From Clostridiales bacterium (lineage in GTDB: Bacteria > Bacillota > Clostridia > Lachnospirales > Lachnospiraceae): a stretch of 53,768 nucleotides of DNA. The position numbers and the translations under genes are program-made. Location: positions 1 through 53,768 of the forward strand of contig JAHZHN010000014.1 of assembly GCA_019420275.1 (NCBI GenBank), given 5' to 3'. The notes under the pieces are model-generated. The model was not told the DNA's origin. It searched no databases and saw only the letters and a program-made list of their open reading frames with translations. Shown piece after piece: positions 24,833 through 32,225 of the stretch (position 1 is the stretch's first letter; the number at the start of each line of letters is the position of its first letter).

Positions 24833-24847
24833 ATTGGTAGTACCAAT
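24833..24847. promoter_or_regulatory. Lactate operator 1 (ATTGGTAGTACCAAT)
   Basis: ATTGGTAGTACCAAT, with inverted ATTGGT/ACCAAT arms about the central AGT. It lies at the predicted transcription start. An identical site lies 53 bp downstream, about five helical turns away, which would suit cooperative binding or looping. Confidence 0.75.
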
Positions 24848-24885
24848 AGAAGCAAACAAACGCTGCTTATTTTTTTACAGGAAAA

Positions 24886-24900
24886 ATTGGTAGTACCAAT
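24886..24900. promoter_or_regulatory. Lactate operator 2 (ATTGGTAGTACCAAT)
   Basis: Same 15 bases as operator 1, and the following AGAA-N-GAAC bases are also alike, so the whole element is a direct repeat. It is in the untranslated leader, 42 bp before etfB. Confidence 0.75.
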
Positions 24901-24941
24901 AGAAACGAACAAGCAAATACAAAGAAATAGGAGGAGCGGAT

Positions 24942-25730
24942 ATGGATATTTTGGTATGCATCAAACAGGTACCGGCATCAAATAAAGTAGAAGTCGACCC
25001 GGTGACCGGCGTACTGTTAAGAGACGGAGCTGATTCTAAAATGAATCCTTATGATCTCTATGCGCTGGAAACGGCGCTTAGGATTCGTGAACAGGAAGGA
25101 GGAACTATCAGTGTGATCAGCATGGGACCGCCGCAGGCACAAGCGGTGATTCGCGAAGCTTTTGCTATGGGAGCAGACAGGGGAGCTTTGCTTTCAGACC
25201 GGAGATTTGGCGGAGCAGATGTACTGGCAACCAGTTATACGATTGCCCAGGGAATTCGAAAGATGGGAAAATTTGATCTGATCTTGTGCGGCAAACAGAC
25301 AACAGACGGAGATACGGCTCAGGTTGGCTCTGAGGTCTCTGAATGGCTGGGAATTCCCAGCGTCTCTAATGTAAAGAAAATTGAAAAGGTAGAGACAGAT
25401 GGAATTACAGTAGAAATGGATCTTCCAAATGAGCTGGAAATTGCCAAAGTTGCTTACCCATGTCTTTTGTCCGCAGATAAGGATATCTTCCAGCCGAGGC
25501 TGCCTTCCTATGTAAAGAAGATGGAAACAAAAGATCGGGAAATTGAAATATATTCATTGGATGATATGGATGATAAGGATGAAACTCATTATGGACTGAA
25601 TGGTTCTCCGACCCAGGTAAAGAGAATTTTCCCTCCGGAGAGCAATGACCACAAAGAAGTGTGGACGGAGGAAGGAGAAGTAATGGCAGACAAGTTATTC
25701 CATATGATGAAGGAAATGAAGTTTATTTAA
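24942..25730 (+). CDS. etfB: Electron transfer flavoprotein beta subunit (lactate-linked, LctB-like)
   Basis: 262 aa. It starts MDILVCIKQVPAS, and AFMGADRGALLSDR-like sequence (about 64-79; AFAMGADRG here), LCGKQTTDGDTAQVG (about 112-126) and ADKDIFQPRLPS (about 175-186) are the nucleotide-binding and signature segments of EtfB. It forms a heterodimer with the next gene product. Placed with etfA and an FAD-linked lactate dehydrogenase, it matches the LctBCD complex of acetogens, which drives lactate oxidation with NAD+ by electron confurcation with reduced ferredoxin. GGAGGAGC precedes ATG. Confidence 0.93.
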   Translation: MDILVCIKQVPASNKVEVDPVTGVLLRDGADSKMNPYDLYALETALRIREQEGGTISVISMGPPQAQAVIREAFAMGADRGALLSDRRFGGADVLATSYTIAQGIRKMGKFDLILCGKQTTDGDTAQVGSEVSEWLGIPSVSNVKKIEKVETDGITVEMDLPNELEIAKVAYPCLLSADKDIFQPRLPSYVKKMETKDREIEIYSLDDMDDKDETHYGLNGSPTQVKRIFPPESNDHKEVWTEEGEVMADKLFHMMKEMKFI

Positions 25731-25743
25731 GGAGGAGAAGATT

Positions 25744-26937
25744 ATGCCAAAATTAGTGATTCATCAGGAAAAAATAGAAAATCCCAATGCGCTGGCAGCG
25801 ATCTGTCCTTTCGGAGCCATGGAGGTAAAAGACGGAGAAGTTTCCATCAATGCGGCTTGTAAGATGTGCCGTCTGTGTGTAAAAAAAGGGCCAAAAGGTG
25901 CAGTAGAATATGTAGAAGATGAGAAAAAGAAAACCATTGATAAGAGCAAATGGAGAGGAATCGCAGTCTACGTCGATCATGTAGATGGTGAGATTCATCC
26001 GGTAACTTATGAACTGATTGGAAAAGCAAGGGAACTGGCAGGAAAAATCGGGCATCCGGTGTATGCTCTTTTTATGGGAAGTAATATCCAGGAAAAAGCA
26101 AAAGAAATCCTCCATTATGGGGTAGATAAAGTATTTGTGTATGATGATCCGCAGCTGGATCGATTTAAAATTGAACCATATACAGCTGTTTTTGAAGATT
26201 TTATCAAGAAGAATCAGCCGACAGCAATCCTGACGGGGGCGACGACTGTAGGACGGCAGCTCGCTCCTAGGGTGGCAGCCAGAATGAAGACAGGACTCAC
26301 AGCAGACTGTACGATTCTTGATATGGATGAAAATACAGACCTGTCTCAGATCCGCCCGGCGTTTGGCGGAAATATCATGGCTCACATTCTGACACCGAAT
26401 CACAGACCGCAGATGGCAACGGTGCGTTACAAAGTCATGAACGCCCCGGAACGGCAGGAAGATGTTTCAGGAGAAATCATTTCCTGCTCCATGGATCAGG
26501 AATTATTAAAATCCAATGTGGATGTGCTGGATATTGTAATGAAAGAACAGGAACAGTTTATAGAATCCGCAGATGTGCTTGTGGCAGCCGGACGAGGCGT
26601 GAAGAAAGAAGAAGACCTGCAGATGATCGAAGACCTGGCAGAGCTTCTCGGAGGACAGGTTGCATGTACCAGACCGTTGGCGGAAGCCGGATGGGTGGAT
26701 GCTAAACGTCAGGTAGGATTAAGTGGAAGGACCGTTCGTCCAAAACTGATCATTACCTGCGGCGTATCAGGAGCCGTTCAGTTTTCTGCAGGAATGAACA
26801 ATTCCGAATGTATTGTAGCAATTAACTCAGATGAGAAAGCGCCGATTTTTGAGACTGCTCACTATTGCCTGGTGGGAGATCTCTATGATATCGTGCCGAA
26901 GCTGATTGAAAAAATTAAGGCTGTGAAAGGGGCGTAG
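25744..26937 (+). CDS. etfA: Electron transfer flavoprotein alpha subunit with N-terminal ferredoxin domain (LctC-like)
   Basis: 397 aa. The N-terminal 60 residues are a ferredoxin-like domain with Cys21, Cys39, Cys42 and Cys45 (AICPFGAM and CKMCRLCVKKG), enough for one 4Fe-4S cluster. The EtfA body follows, with the C-terminal FAD-binding segment ACTRPLAEAGWVDAKRQVG, GRTVRPKLIITCGVSGAVQF and INSDEKAPIFETAHYCLVGD (about 313-378). The iron-sulphur extension is typical of bifurcating or confurcating Etf paired with lactate dehydrogenase. It follows etfB by 13 bp. Confidence 0.93.
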   Translation: MPKLVIHQEKIENPNALAAICPFGAMEVKDGEVSINAACKMCRLCVKKGPKGAVEYVEDEKKKTIDKSKWRGIAVYVDHVDGEIHPVTYELIGKARELAGKIGHPVYALFMGSNIQEKAKEILHYGVDKVFVYDDPQLDRFKIEPYTAVFEDFIKKNQPTAILTGATTVGRQLAPRVAARMKTGLTADCTILDMDENTDLSQIRPAFGGNIMAHILTPNHRPQMATVRYKVMNAPERQEDVSGEIISCSMDQELLKSNVDVLDIVMKEQEQFIESADVLVAAGRGVKKEEDLQMIEDLAELLGGQVACTRPLAEAGWVDAKRQVGLSGRTVRPKLIITCGVSGAVQFSAGMNNSECIVAINSDEKAPIFETAHYCLVGDLYDIVPKLIEKIKAVKGA

Positions 26938-26941
26938 GAAT

Positions 26942-28345
26942 ATGAGCTATAAAAAATTTGATGAGGCCGATCTGGCTGTCATAAAAGATATTATCGATGA
27001 TCCAGAAAGAGTTTTATATAAAGATCAGATCAATGAAGAATATAGTCACGATGAATTGAGCGGAACAAGCAGTTATCCGGATGTTGTCGTGAAAGCTGTA
27101 TCTGCGGAAGAAATTTCTCAGATTATGAAATATGCTTATAACAATAACATTCCAGTGACACCGAGAGGGGCCGGCACTGGTCTGGTAGGTTCCTGCGTTG
27201 CTATGGAACATGGGATTATGATAGACTCTAGTCTTATGAATCATATTCTTGAGCTGGATGAAGAAAATCTTACGGTCACTGTGGAACCAGGAGTTCTTTT
27301 GATGGAACTTGCATCCTATGTGGAAGACCATGATTTCTTCTATCCGCCGGATCCAGGAGAAAAATCAGCAACAATCGGGGGAAATATCAGTACCAATGCC
27401 GGAGGAATGCGTGCTGTAAAATACGGAGTTACAAGAGATTATGTAAGAGGACTGGAAGTTGTTCTGCCAAATGGAACTATTGTAGAATTCGGTGGAAAAG
27501 TTGTAAAGAACAGCTCCGGATATTCTTTAAAAGATCTTATGATTGGTTCAGAGGGAACCTTGGGATTTATTACAAAGGCTATTTTGAAGCTGCTTCCGCT
27601 TCCGAAAAAAGCCATCAGTCTGCTGATTCCATTTCCTACTTTAAAACAGGCAATTGATACAGTACCTCTGATCATTCAGTCAAAGGTAATTCCGACAGCA
27701 ATTGAATTTATGCAGAGAGAAGTTATCATTGATGCAGAGGAATATCTGGGTAAAAAATTCCCGGATTCTCAGTCAGATGCGTACCTTCTTTTAAAGTTTG
27801 ATGGAAATTCAACAGAAGAAATTGAGGCAGCATATGATAAGGTGGCAAAATTGTGCTTGGAGCAGGGAGCCATTGATGTATTGATTTCTGATACGGAAGA
27901 AAGAGAAGAATCTATCTGGAAAGCAAGAGGAGCCTTTTTGGAAGCAATTAAAGGTTCTACGACTTATATGGATGAGGTTGATATGGTCGTGCCAAGAAAC
28001 CGAGTCAATGAAATGGTGGAATATCTTCACAGCCTTCATACAGAAGTGGATATTCGAATCAAAACATTTGGTCATGCCGGAGACGGCAACCTCCATTCCT
28101 ATATTTTAAGAGATGATTTGAGTCAGGAAGAATTTGAGCGGAGAATGGAATTAGCTATGGAAAAAATTTATCAGAAAGCAAAGGAGCTGGGCGGTCAGGT
28201 ATCCGGGGAACATGGAATTGGCTTTGCTAAGAAACCATACCTCAAGGAATCTTTGGATGAAGCAAACCTGGCGCTGATGGCAGGCATCAAAAAAGCATTT
28301 GATCCAAAGAATATTTTAAATCCTCATAAAGTTTTTCAGCAGTAA
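26942..28345 (+). CDS. FAD-linked lactate dehydrogenase (GlcD/LctD-like)
   Basis: 467 aa. The PCMH FAD domain has PVTPRGAGTGLVGSCV (about 60-75), and PPDPGEKSATIGGNISTNAGG in two parts (about 135-155). The C-terminal domain has TFGHAGDGNLHSYI (about 375-388) and GQVSGEHGIGFAKK (about 418-431), which hold the substrate and metal His residues. This is the D-lactate/glycolate oxidase subunit type. As the third gene after etfB-etfA it should pass electrons from lactate to the Etf dimer. Stereochemistry (D versus L) is inferred; the LarA racemase downstream would let either isomer be used. Confidence 0.92.
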   Translation: MSYKKFDEADLAVIKDIIDDPERVLYKDQINEEYSHDELSGTSSYPDVVVKAVSAEEISQIMKYAYNNNIPVTPRGAGTGLVGSCVAMEHGIMIDSSLMNHILELDEENLTVTVEPGVLLMELASYVEDHDFFYPPDPGEKSATIGGNISTNAGGMRAVKYGVTRDYVRGLEVVLPNGTIVEFGGKVVKNSSGYSLKDLMIGSEGTLGFITKAILKLLPLPKKAISLLIPFPTLKQAIDTVPLIIQSKVIPTAIEFMQREVIIDAEEYLGKKFPDSQSDAYLLLKFDGNSTEEIEAAYDKVAKLCLEQGAIDVLISDTEEREESIWKARGAFLEAIKGSTTYMDEVDMVVPRNRVNEMVEYLHSLHTEVDIRIKTFGHAGDGNLHSYILRDDLSQEEFERRMELAMEKIYQKAKELGGQVSGEHGIGFAKKPYLKESLDEANLALMAGIKKAFDPKNILNPHKVFQQ

Positions 28346-28367
28346 GTAAATAGAAAATATAGAAAAG

Positions 28368-28398
28368 AAACGGATCCCGGTATACACGGGGTCTGTTT
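28368..28398 (+). terminator. Terminator-like hairpin after the lactate dehydrogenase gene
   Basis: AAACGGATCCCG pairs with CGGGGTCTGTTT (28387-28398) with two G-U pairs. The T-run is short, so termination may be partial. Confidence 0.55.
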
Positions 28399-28439
28399 CG
28401 TCTGGTAAAAAGTTCAGAAAAAAGGAAATGTTTGGACAC

Positions 28440-28490
28440 TTGACAAAAAGGAGGTCATCTCTTAAAATAAAAATAGTAATAATTATTGTT
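28440..28490 (+). promoter_or_regulatory. perR promoter with 19-bp PerR-type operator
   Basis: TTGACA (28440-28445), 17-bp spacer, TAAAAT (28463-28468). The imperfect 9-1-9 palindrome AATAGTAATAATTATTGTT (28472-28490) covers the predicted start. The same element lies at the starts of both rubrerythrin promoters. It suggests autoregulation by PerR. Confidence 0.7.
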
Positions 28491-28506
28491 ATGAAAGGAG
28501 TGTCCT

Positions 28507-28920
28507 ATGCAGCCAGCAACAAAGAGAAGTAAACAAAGAGATGCAATCATAGCTTTTCTCATGACACGCAAGGATCATCCGACAGCGGATACAATATATA
28601 TGAACATAAAAAAGCAATTCCCAAACATTAGTCTGGGAACCGTGTATAGAAATCTTGCTCTTTTATCAGAAAGAGGCGATATCTTAAAGCTGAGCTATGA
28701 TAATGGAGCAGATCGGTATGATGCGTCTATTGAGCCCCATTATCATTTTATATGCAAGGAATGCGGCGAGGTCATAGATATTGAAATGGAATCTTTTGAT
28801 CAGGAAGTCATAGAAAAAGCGAATCAATATTTTCCGGGAAAGATTACAGAAAGTGTGACATATTTCAGAGGGACCTGCGAAAAATGTTTGCGAAAAATTC
28901 TTGACAAGGATACCGACTAG
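28507..28920 (+). CDS. perR: Fur-family peroxide-stress regulator (PerR-like)
   Basis: 137 aa. The N-terminal winged helix (about 8-75) includes HPTADTIYMNIKKQFPNISL and GTVYRNLALLSERGDI. The metal-binding dimer domain has YHFICKECGEVIDIE (about 79-93) and TCEKCLRKIL (about 125-134), giving two CxxC pairs for structural zinc. Fur, PerR and Zur are hard to tell apart by eye. The PerR call rests on the TAAT-rich operator type and on two nearby rubrerythrin genes with the same operator. The next gene, a rubrerythrin, starts about 105 bp downstream. Confidence 0.82.
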   Translation: MQPATKRSKQRDAIIAFLMTRKDHPTADTIYMNIKKQFPNISLGTVYRNLALLSERGDILKLSYDNGADRYDASIEPHYHFICKECGEVIDIEMESFDQEVIEKANQYFPGKITESVTYFRGTCEKCLRKILDKDTD

Positions 28921-28958
28921 TGATAAGATGAATTTAGAAAACAGGAATAATTCCTATT
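28901..28958 (+). promoter_or_regulatory. Promoter and PerR-type operator of the first rubrerythrin
   Basis: TTGACA (28901-28906), 17-bp spacer, TAAGAT (28924-28929); the -35 is inside the end of perR. The palindrome AACAGGAATAATTCCTATT (28940-28958) lies at about +4 to +22. A second palindrome, AGGGAT-ATG-ATCCCT, follows just downstream. Confidence 0.68.
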
Positions 28959-29024
28959 TTTATGAGGGATATGATCCCTTTTGATTCTAGTCGTAATATA
29001 AATAAAGAAAAGGAGAAAACGATT

Positions 29025-29567
29025 ATGAAGAAATGGGTTTGTACAGTATGTGGATATGTACATGAGGGAGAACAGCCGCCGGAGAAATGTCCAACATGTG
29101 GAGTACCAGCAGAGAAATTTAAAGAAATGTCCGGAGAAAGAGAATGGGCAGCAGAACATGTAGTAGGAGTAGCTCAGGGAGTGAGCGAGGATATCTTAGC
29201 AGACTTAAGAGCAAACTTTGAAGGAGAATGTTCAGAAGTAGGAATGTATCTTGCAATGGCAAGAGTAGCACATAGAGAAGGATATCCGGAAATCGGATTA
29301 TACTGGGAAAAAGCAGCGTATGAAGAAGCAGAGCACGCAGCAAAATTCGCAGAACTGTTAGGAGAAGTAGTAACAGACAGCACAAAGAAGAATCTGGAAA
29401 TGAGAGTAGAAGCAGAAAACGGAGCAACAGCCGGAAAGTTCGACTTAGCAAAGAGAGCAAAAGAAGCGAACTTAGATGCAATCCATGACACAGTTCACGA
29501 GATGGCAAGAGACGAAGCCCGTCACGGAAAAGCCTTCGAAGGATTATTAAAGAGATACTTTGGCTAG
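29025..29567 (+). CDS. rbr: Reverse rubrerythrin, copy 1
   Basis: 180 aa. The rubredoxin-like domain is N-terminal (Cys6, Cys9, Cys22, Cys25 in VCTVCGYVHEG and EKCPTCGVP), the reverse of classical rubrerythrin. The diiron four-helix domain follows, with Glu/His ligands in GECSEVGMYLAMARVAHREG, EEAEHAAKFAEL and ARDEARHGKAF. It reduces H2O2 (and O2) using NADH-derived electrons. It is identical at nucleotide level to the copy at 37951-38493. Its codon use is strongly biased (GCA, GAA, AGA), as expected of a highly expressed gene. Reverse rubrerythrins are PerR-repressed in Clostridium acetobutylicum. Confidence 0.95.
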   Translation: MKKWVCTVCGYVHEGEQPPEKCPTCGVPAEKFKEMSGEREWAAEHVVGVAQGVSEDILADLRANFEGECSEVGMYLAMARVAHREGYPEIGLYWEKAAYEEAEHAAKFAELLGEVVTDSTKKNLEMRVEAENGATAGKFDLAKRAKEANLDAIHDTVHEMARDEARHGKAFEGLLKRYFG

Positions 29568-29650
29568 ACTGCAGGCCATGCGGAGATAAAAAAGGAAGCA
29601 CCCAGAGAAGAGGAGAGATCTTCATCTCTGGGTGTTTCCTTTTTTAGGCT
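29025..29650 (+). repeat. Direct repeat, copy 1 (rubrerythrin gene plus terminator)
   Basis: The 543-bp coding part is identical to 37951-38493, and similarity continues with a few changes through the terminator. Upstream sequences differ except for the operator. Confidence 0.9.
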
Positions 29651-29653
29651 TAT
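29592..29653 (+). terminator. Terminator of rubrerythrin copy 1
   Basis: CACCCAGAGA (29599-29608) pairs with TCTCTGGGTG (29635-29644), then TTTCCTTTTTT. Confidence 0.85.
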
Positions 29654-29976
29654 TTGGTGTCAGCCAAACATTGAGAAGAAGCGGCGTGGAATCAAGATGG
29701 GCATGGTTTGTATTCTATACTTATTAATGAAATCCACAGTAATATTAGTAGTTATAAACGAAAAAGTAAAATTTATATATATATTGCTGGAAAGAGCTGA
29801 TATACATGATAAAATCAATTATAAAGTAGAAATAATAAATATAATAATACAATTTCAAAAAACTTGGTAAAAAGAAAATATTAAAAATGTAAATATAAAT
29901 GTCTCGCAACGGCACCTTGGTTTTAATTTCTCTCTTTAATAGGTATGGATAAAAATTATATGAGAAAGGACAGGTT
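29654..29976. other. AT-rich intergenic region
   Basis: About 320 bases, very AT-rich, between the rubrerythrin terminator and a small gene. I see no convincing promoter, operator, RNA or reading frame in it apart from the ribosome binding site GAGAAAGGA at its end. Confidence 0.5.
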
Positions 29977-30312
29977 ATGACTGTAATGAAGGGGATAAGA
30001 GGTTTTGTAAAAAATCTGAAAAGGGTAAATATCTATAGAGGTTCGAACATCTCTCAATATCAGAAGATCCAAGAGGTGTTGGAACAACAGGGAATCAGGT
30101 ATTGGAATTATGTTATTGATACGGCAAGTCAGTCTAATATTCCGAAAATTATGTACTTTTTTACGCCGGTACTATTTCTTGCGCCCAGGGCTTTTAAAGG
30201 CAGCAGAGGGATTCCGGCAGATCAGTTAAAGACATATCTGATCGATGCGAAACAACAAGATGAGGAAAAAGTAAAGGGCTGTAGAAAGAACGAAGATGAA
30301 CAGGACAAATAA
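29977..30312 (+). CDS. Small protein of unknown function
   Basis: 111 aa. GAGAAAGGACAGG precedes the ATG. The core VNIYRGSNISQYQKIQ, then VLEQQGIRYWNYVIDT, resembles the fold pattern of small DUF2007-like proteins in which a strand is followed by a helix and a 'LLxxxGI' turn; this is weak pattern memory, not an assignment. A hydrophobic stretch IMYFFTPVLFLAPRAF (about 58-73) and a charged Lys/Glu tail follow. It has its own terminator and lies between rubrerythrin and the lactate permease. Confidence 0.5.
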   Translation: MTVMKGIRGFVKNLKRVNIYRGSNISQYQKIQEVLEQQGIRYWNYVIDTASQSNIPKIMYFFTPVLFLAPRAFKGSRGIPADQLKTYLIDAKQQDEEKVKGCRKNEDEQDK

Positions 30313-30386
30313 GTATTGAGCAGAAAGATAAACCAGGAATGGATTTGATTTGTATGTCTTGGGACAGATTCAGAAGCTGGGAAGAA

Positions 30387-30432
30387 GAGCATTACGCCGC
30401 AGCAGAAAAGCTGCGGCGAAAGCTCTTTTTTT
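30387..30432 (+). terminator. Terminator after the small unknown gene
   Basis: GAGC and CGCCGCAG (30395-30402) pair with CTGCGGCG (30411-30418) and GCTC, followed by eight T. Confidence 0.9.
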
Positions 30433-30519
30433 ATTGCGAAGTGGAGAAATAGAAATTGTGCAGATTATACAAAAAAATAAAATAAAAATAGATAATAAGT
30501 GAAAATTGTACGAAACATC

Positions 30520-30573
30520 TTGACTTTTTTATAAATTGGTCCTACCATATAAATATAGATTGGTAGAACCAAT
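30520..30573 (+). promoter_or_regulatory. Lactate permease promoter with two lactate operators
   Basis: TTGACT (30520-30525), with TACCAT (30543-30548) as a 17-bp-spaced -10. ATTGGTCCTACCATA (30535-30549) overlaps the spacer and -10; ATTGGTAGAACCAAT (30559-30573) lies just downstream of the start. Both match the operators at the etf promoter 5.7 kb away. Confidence 0.72.
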
Positions 30574-30632
30574 TTTGTGCGCGCATGAAGTAATAGGAAC
30601 TAAAAACAGAAAACGGAATAAAGGAGGAGAGT

Positions 30633-32189
30633 GTGACACTATTTGTGAATTTTATTTTAGCAATGCTCCCGATTATCTGGCTGATTATTGCTTTATGTGG
30701 AATAAAAATGACTGGTTATAAAGCATGTATCATTGCTTTGGTCATTGCGGCGGCAGAAGCGTTGTTTCTTTGGAAGCAGGAAGCGGTTGATGTAGCAACA
30801 GGAGGCTTGGAGGGATTTGCGATGGCTCTCTGGCCAATCTGTCTTGTGATCATTGCAGCGGTTTTTACTTACAATCTGGTTGTGTATACGAAAAATATGG
30901 AAGTTATCAAAAGAATGCTCGTCTCTGTATCAAAGGACAAAAGAATTTTGATGCTGATCATTGCCTGGGGATTCGGAGGTTTTATGGAAGGAATGGCAGG
31001 ATTTGGGACAGCAGTAGCCATTCCGGCAGGAATTTTATGTGGACTGGGATTTGAGCCGGTTTTTGCGGCAACAGTTTGTCTTATCGCAGATACAACACCG
31101 GTAGCATTTGGTTCCATTGGAATTCCTACCGTAACGGCAGCCGATATTACAGGGGTCAGTCAGCATGACACGGCTTCTTTTGTTGTAATTCAGCTTGCAC
31201 TGATGGCTGTTTTGGTACCGTTTTTGATTGTATTTATTACAGGAAAAAAAGAAGGCGCAGAAGGAATCCGAGATTATAAGGGAATTCTGCTGATTACCTT
31301 GATGTCCGGTATTTCTTTTGTTTTGCCACAGTATCTCACGGCAAAATATATAGGTGCTGAGCTCCCGGCCGTGATCGGATCTGTCTGCAGCATGATAGTG
31401 ACGATTCTTTTGGCAAGATTTTTACGAGGAGGCAAAGAGACAAAGTTTGATCTGGAACTGCCGCAGCAGGGAGATGAACCATTAACGGTAAAAAAAGCTT
31501 TGACAGCGTGGAGCCCATTTATTTTAGTGTTATTTTTTCTGATTCTGACATCGTCTATTTTTCCAGCAATTCATGATCCGCTTGCAGCAATCAAATCTGA
31601 TGTGAAAATTTATGCTGCATCGGGAGCAGATCCTTATACATTTACATGGATTGCAACACCTGGAGTTCTGATTTTCATTGCGGCATTCATTGGAGGTTTC
31701 ATCCAGAAATGTTCTTTGATAGAAATGCTGAAAATCTTAGCAGATACGATCAAACAGATGGCAAAAACCATCATTACGATTATGGCGGTTCTTGGAACGG
31801 CAAAAATCATGGGATACAGTGGTATGACCCAGTCAATCGCCGATTTTATCGTAGGAATTACAGGGGCTTTCTATCCGATCGTAGCTCCGCTGATAGGATC
31901 CATTGGAACTTTTGTAACAGGAAGTTCAACTTCCAGCAGCGTTCTGTTTTCAAGCCTGCAGAAAAGTACAGCGGAAACTCTGCACATGAATCCTGTCTGG
32001 CTTATCGCGGCCAATACAGTGGGCAGTACTGCAGGAAAAATTATTTCACCCCAAAGCATCGCGGTGGCCACAGCAGCGACCGCAACAGTAGGAAAAGAAA
32101 GTGTAATTTTAACAAAGGTCATGAAGTATTATATTTTGTTTGCTGTCGTTTATGGGGTGGTAGCCTTTTTGGGGGCAGGATTTGTTTAA
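30633..32189 (+). CDS. lctP: Lactate permease (LctP family)
   Basis: 518 aa with about 13 membrane helices. GFGGFMEGMAGFGTAVAIPA (about 113-132) and TPVAFGSIGIPT (about 158-169) are the family's conserved loops, with TGSSTSSSVLFSSLQ and AANTVGSTAGKIISPQS in the C-terminal half (about 429-480). It imports lactate with protons across the cytoplasmic membrane. The start is GTG, five bases after AAGGAGG. It is followed 36 bp later by the racemase gene; together they form the second lactate transcription unit. Confidence 0.94.
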   Translation: MTLFVNFILAMLPIIWLIIALCGIKMTGYKACIIALVIAAAEALFLWKQEAVDVATGGLEGFAMALWPICLVIIAAVFTYNLVVYTKNMEVIKRMLVSVSKDKRILMLIIAWGFGGFMEGMAGFGTAVAIPAGILCGLGFEPVFAATVCLIADTTPVAFGSIGIPTVTAADITGVSQHDTASFVVIQLALMAVLVPFLIVFITGKKEGAEGIRDYKGILLITLMSGISFVLPQYLTAKYIGAELPAVIGSVCSMIVTILLARFLRGGKETKFDLELPQQGDEPLTVKKALTAWSPFILVLFFLILTSSIFPAIHDPLAAIKSDVKIYAASGADPYTFTWIATPGVLIFIAAFIGGFIQKCSLIEMLKILADTIKQMAKTIITIMAVLGTAKIMGYSGMTQSIADFIVGITGAFYPIVAPLIGSIGTFVTGSSTSSSVLFSSLQKSTAETLHMNPVWLIAANTVGSTAGKIISPQSIAVATAATATVGKESVILTKVMKYYILFAVVYGVVAFLGAGFV

Positions 32190-32225
32190 TAAAAGAAGAT
32201 AAGGCAAACAGAAAGGGAGAGAGAT

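Larger units (their letters stand above)
30313..30632. other. Intergenic region before the lactate permease
   Basis: 320 bases holding the terminator at 30387-30432, an AT-rich spacer, the permease promoter with two lactate operators (30520-30573) and a 60-nt leader ending in AAGGAGG. Confidence 0.7.

Noticed and set aside
24833..24900. Lactate operators as a riboswitch or T-box
   Set aside because: They are short 15-bp DNA palindromes without T-box or aptamer sequence; a protein operator explains them.
29119..29625. 168-codon Leu-rich frame antisense to rubrerythrin copy 1, and its counterpart at 38045-38434
   Set aside because: Low-complexity shadow caused by the biased codon use of the rubrerythrin gene; no binding site and the composition is not protein-like.
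30536..30721. 61-codon frame overlapping the lactate operators and the permease start
   Set aside because: It starts inside the operator and promoter region and reads the permease in another frame.
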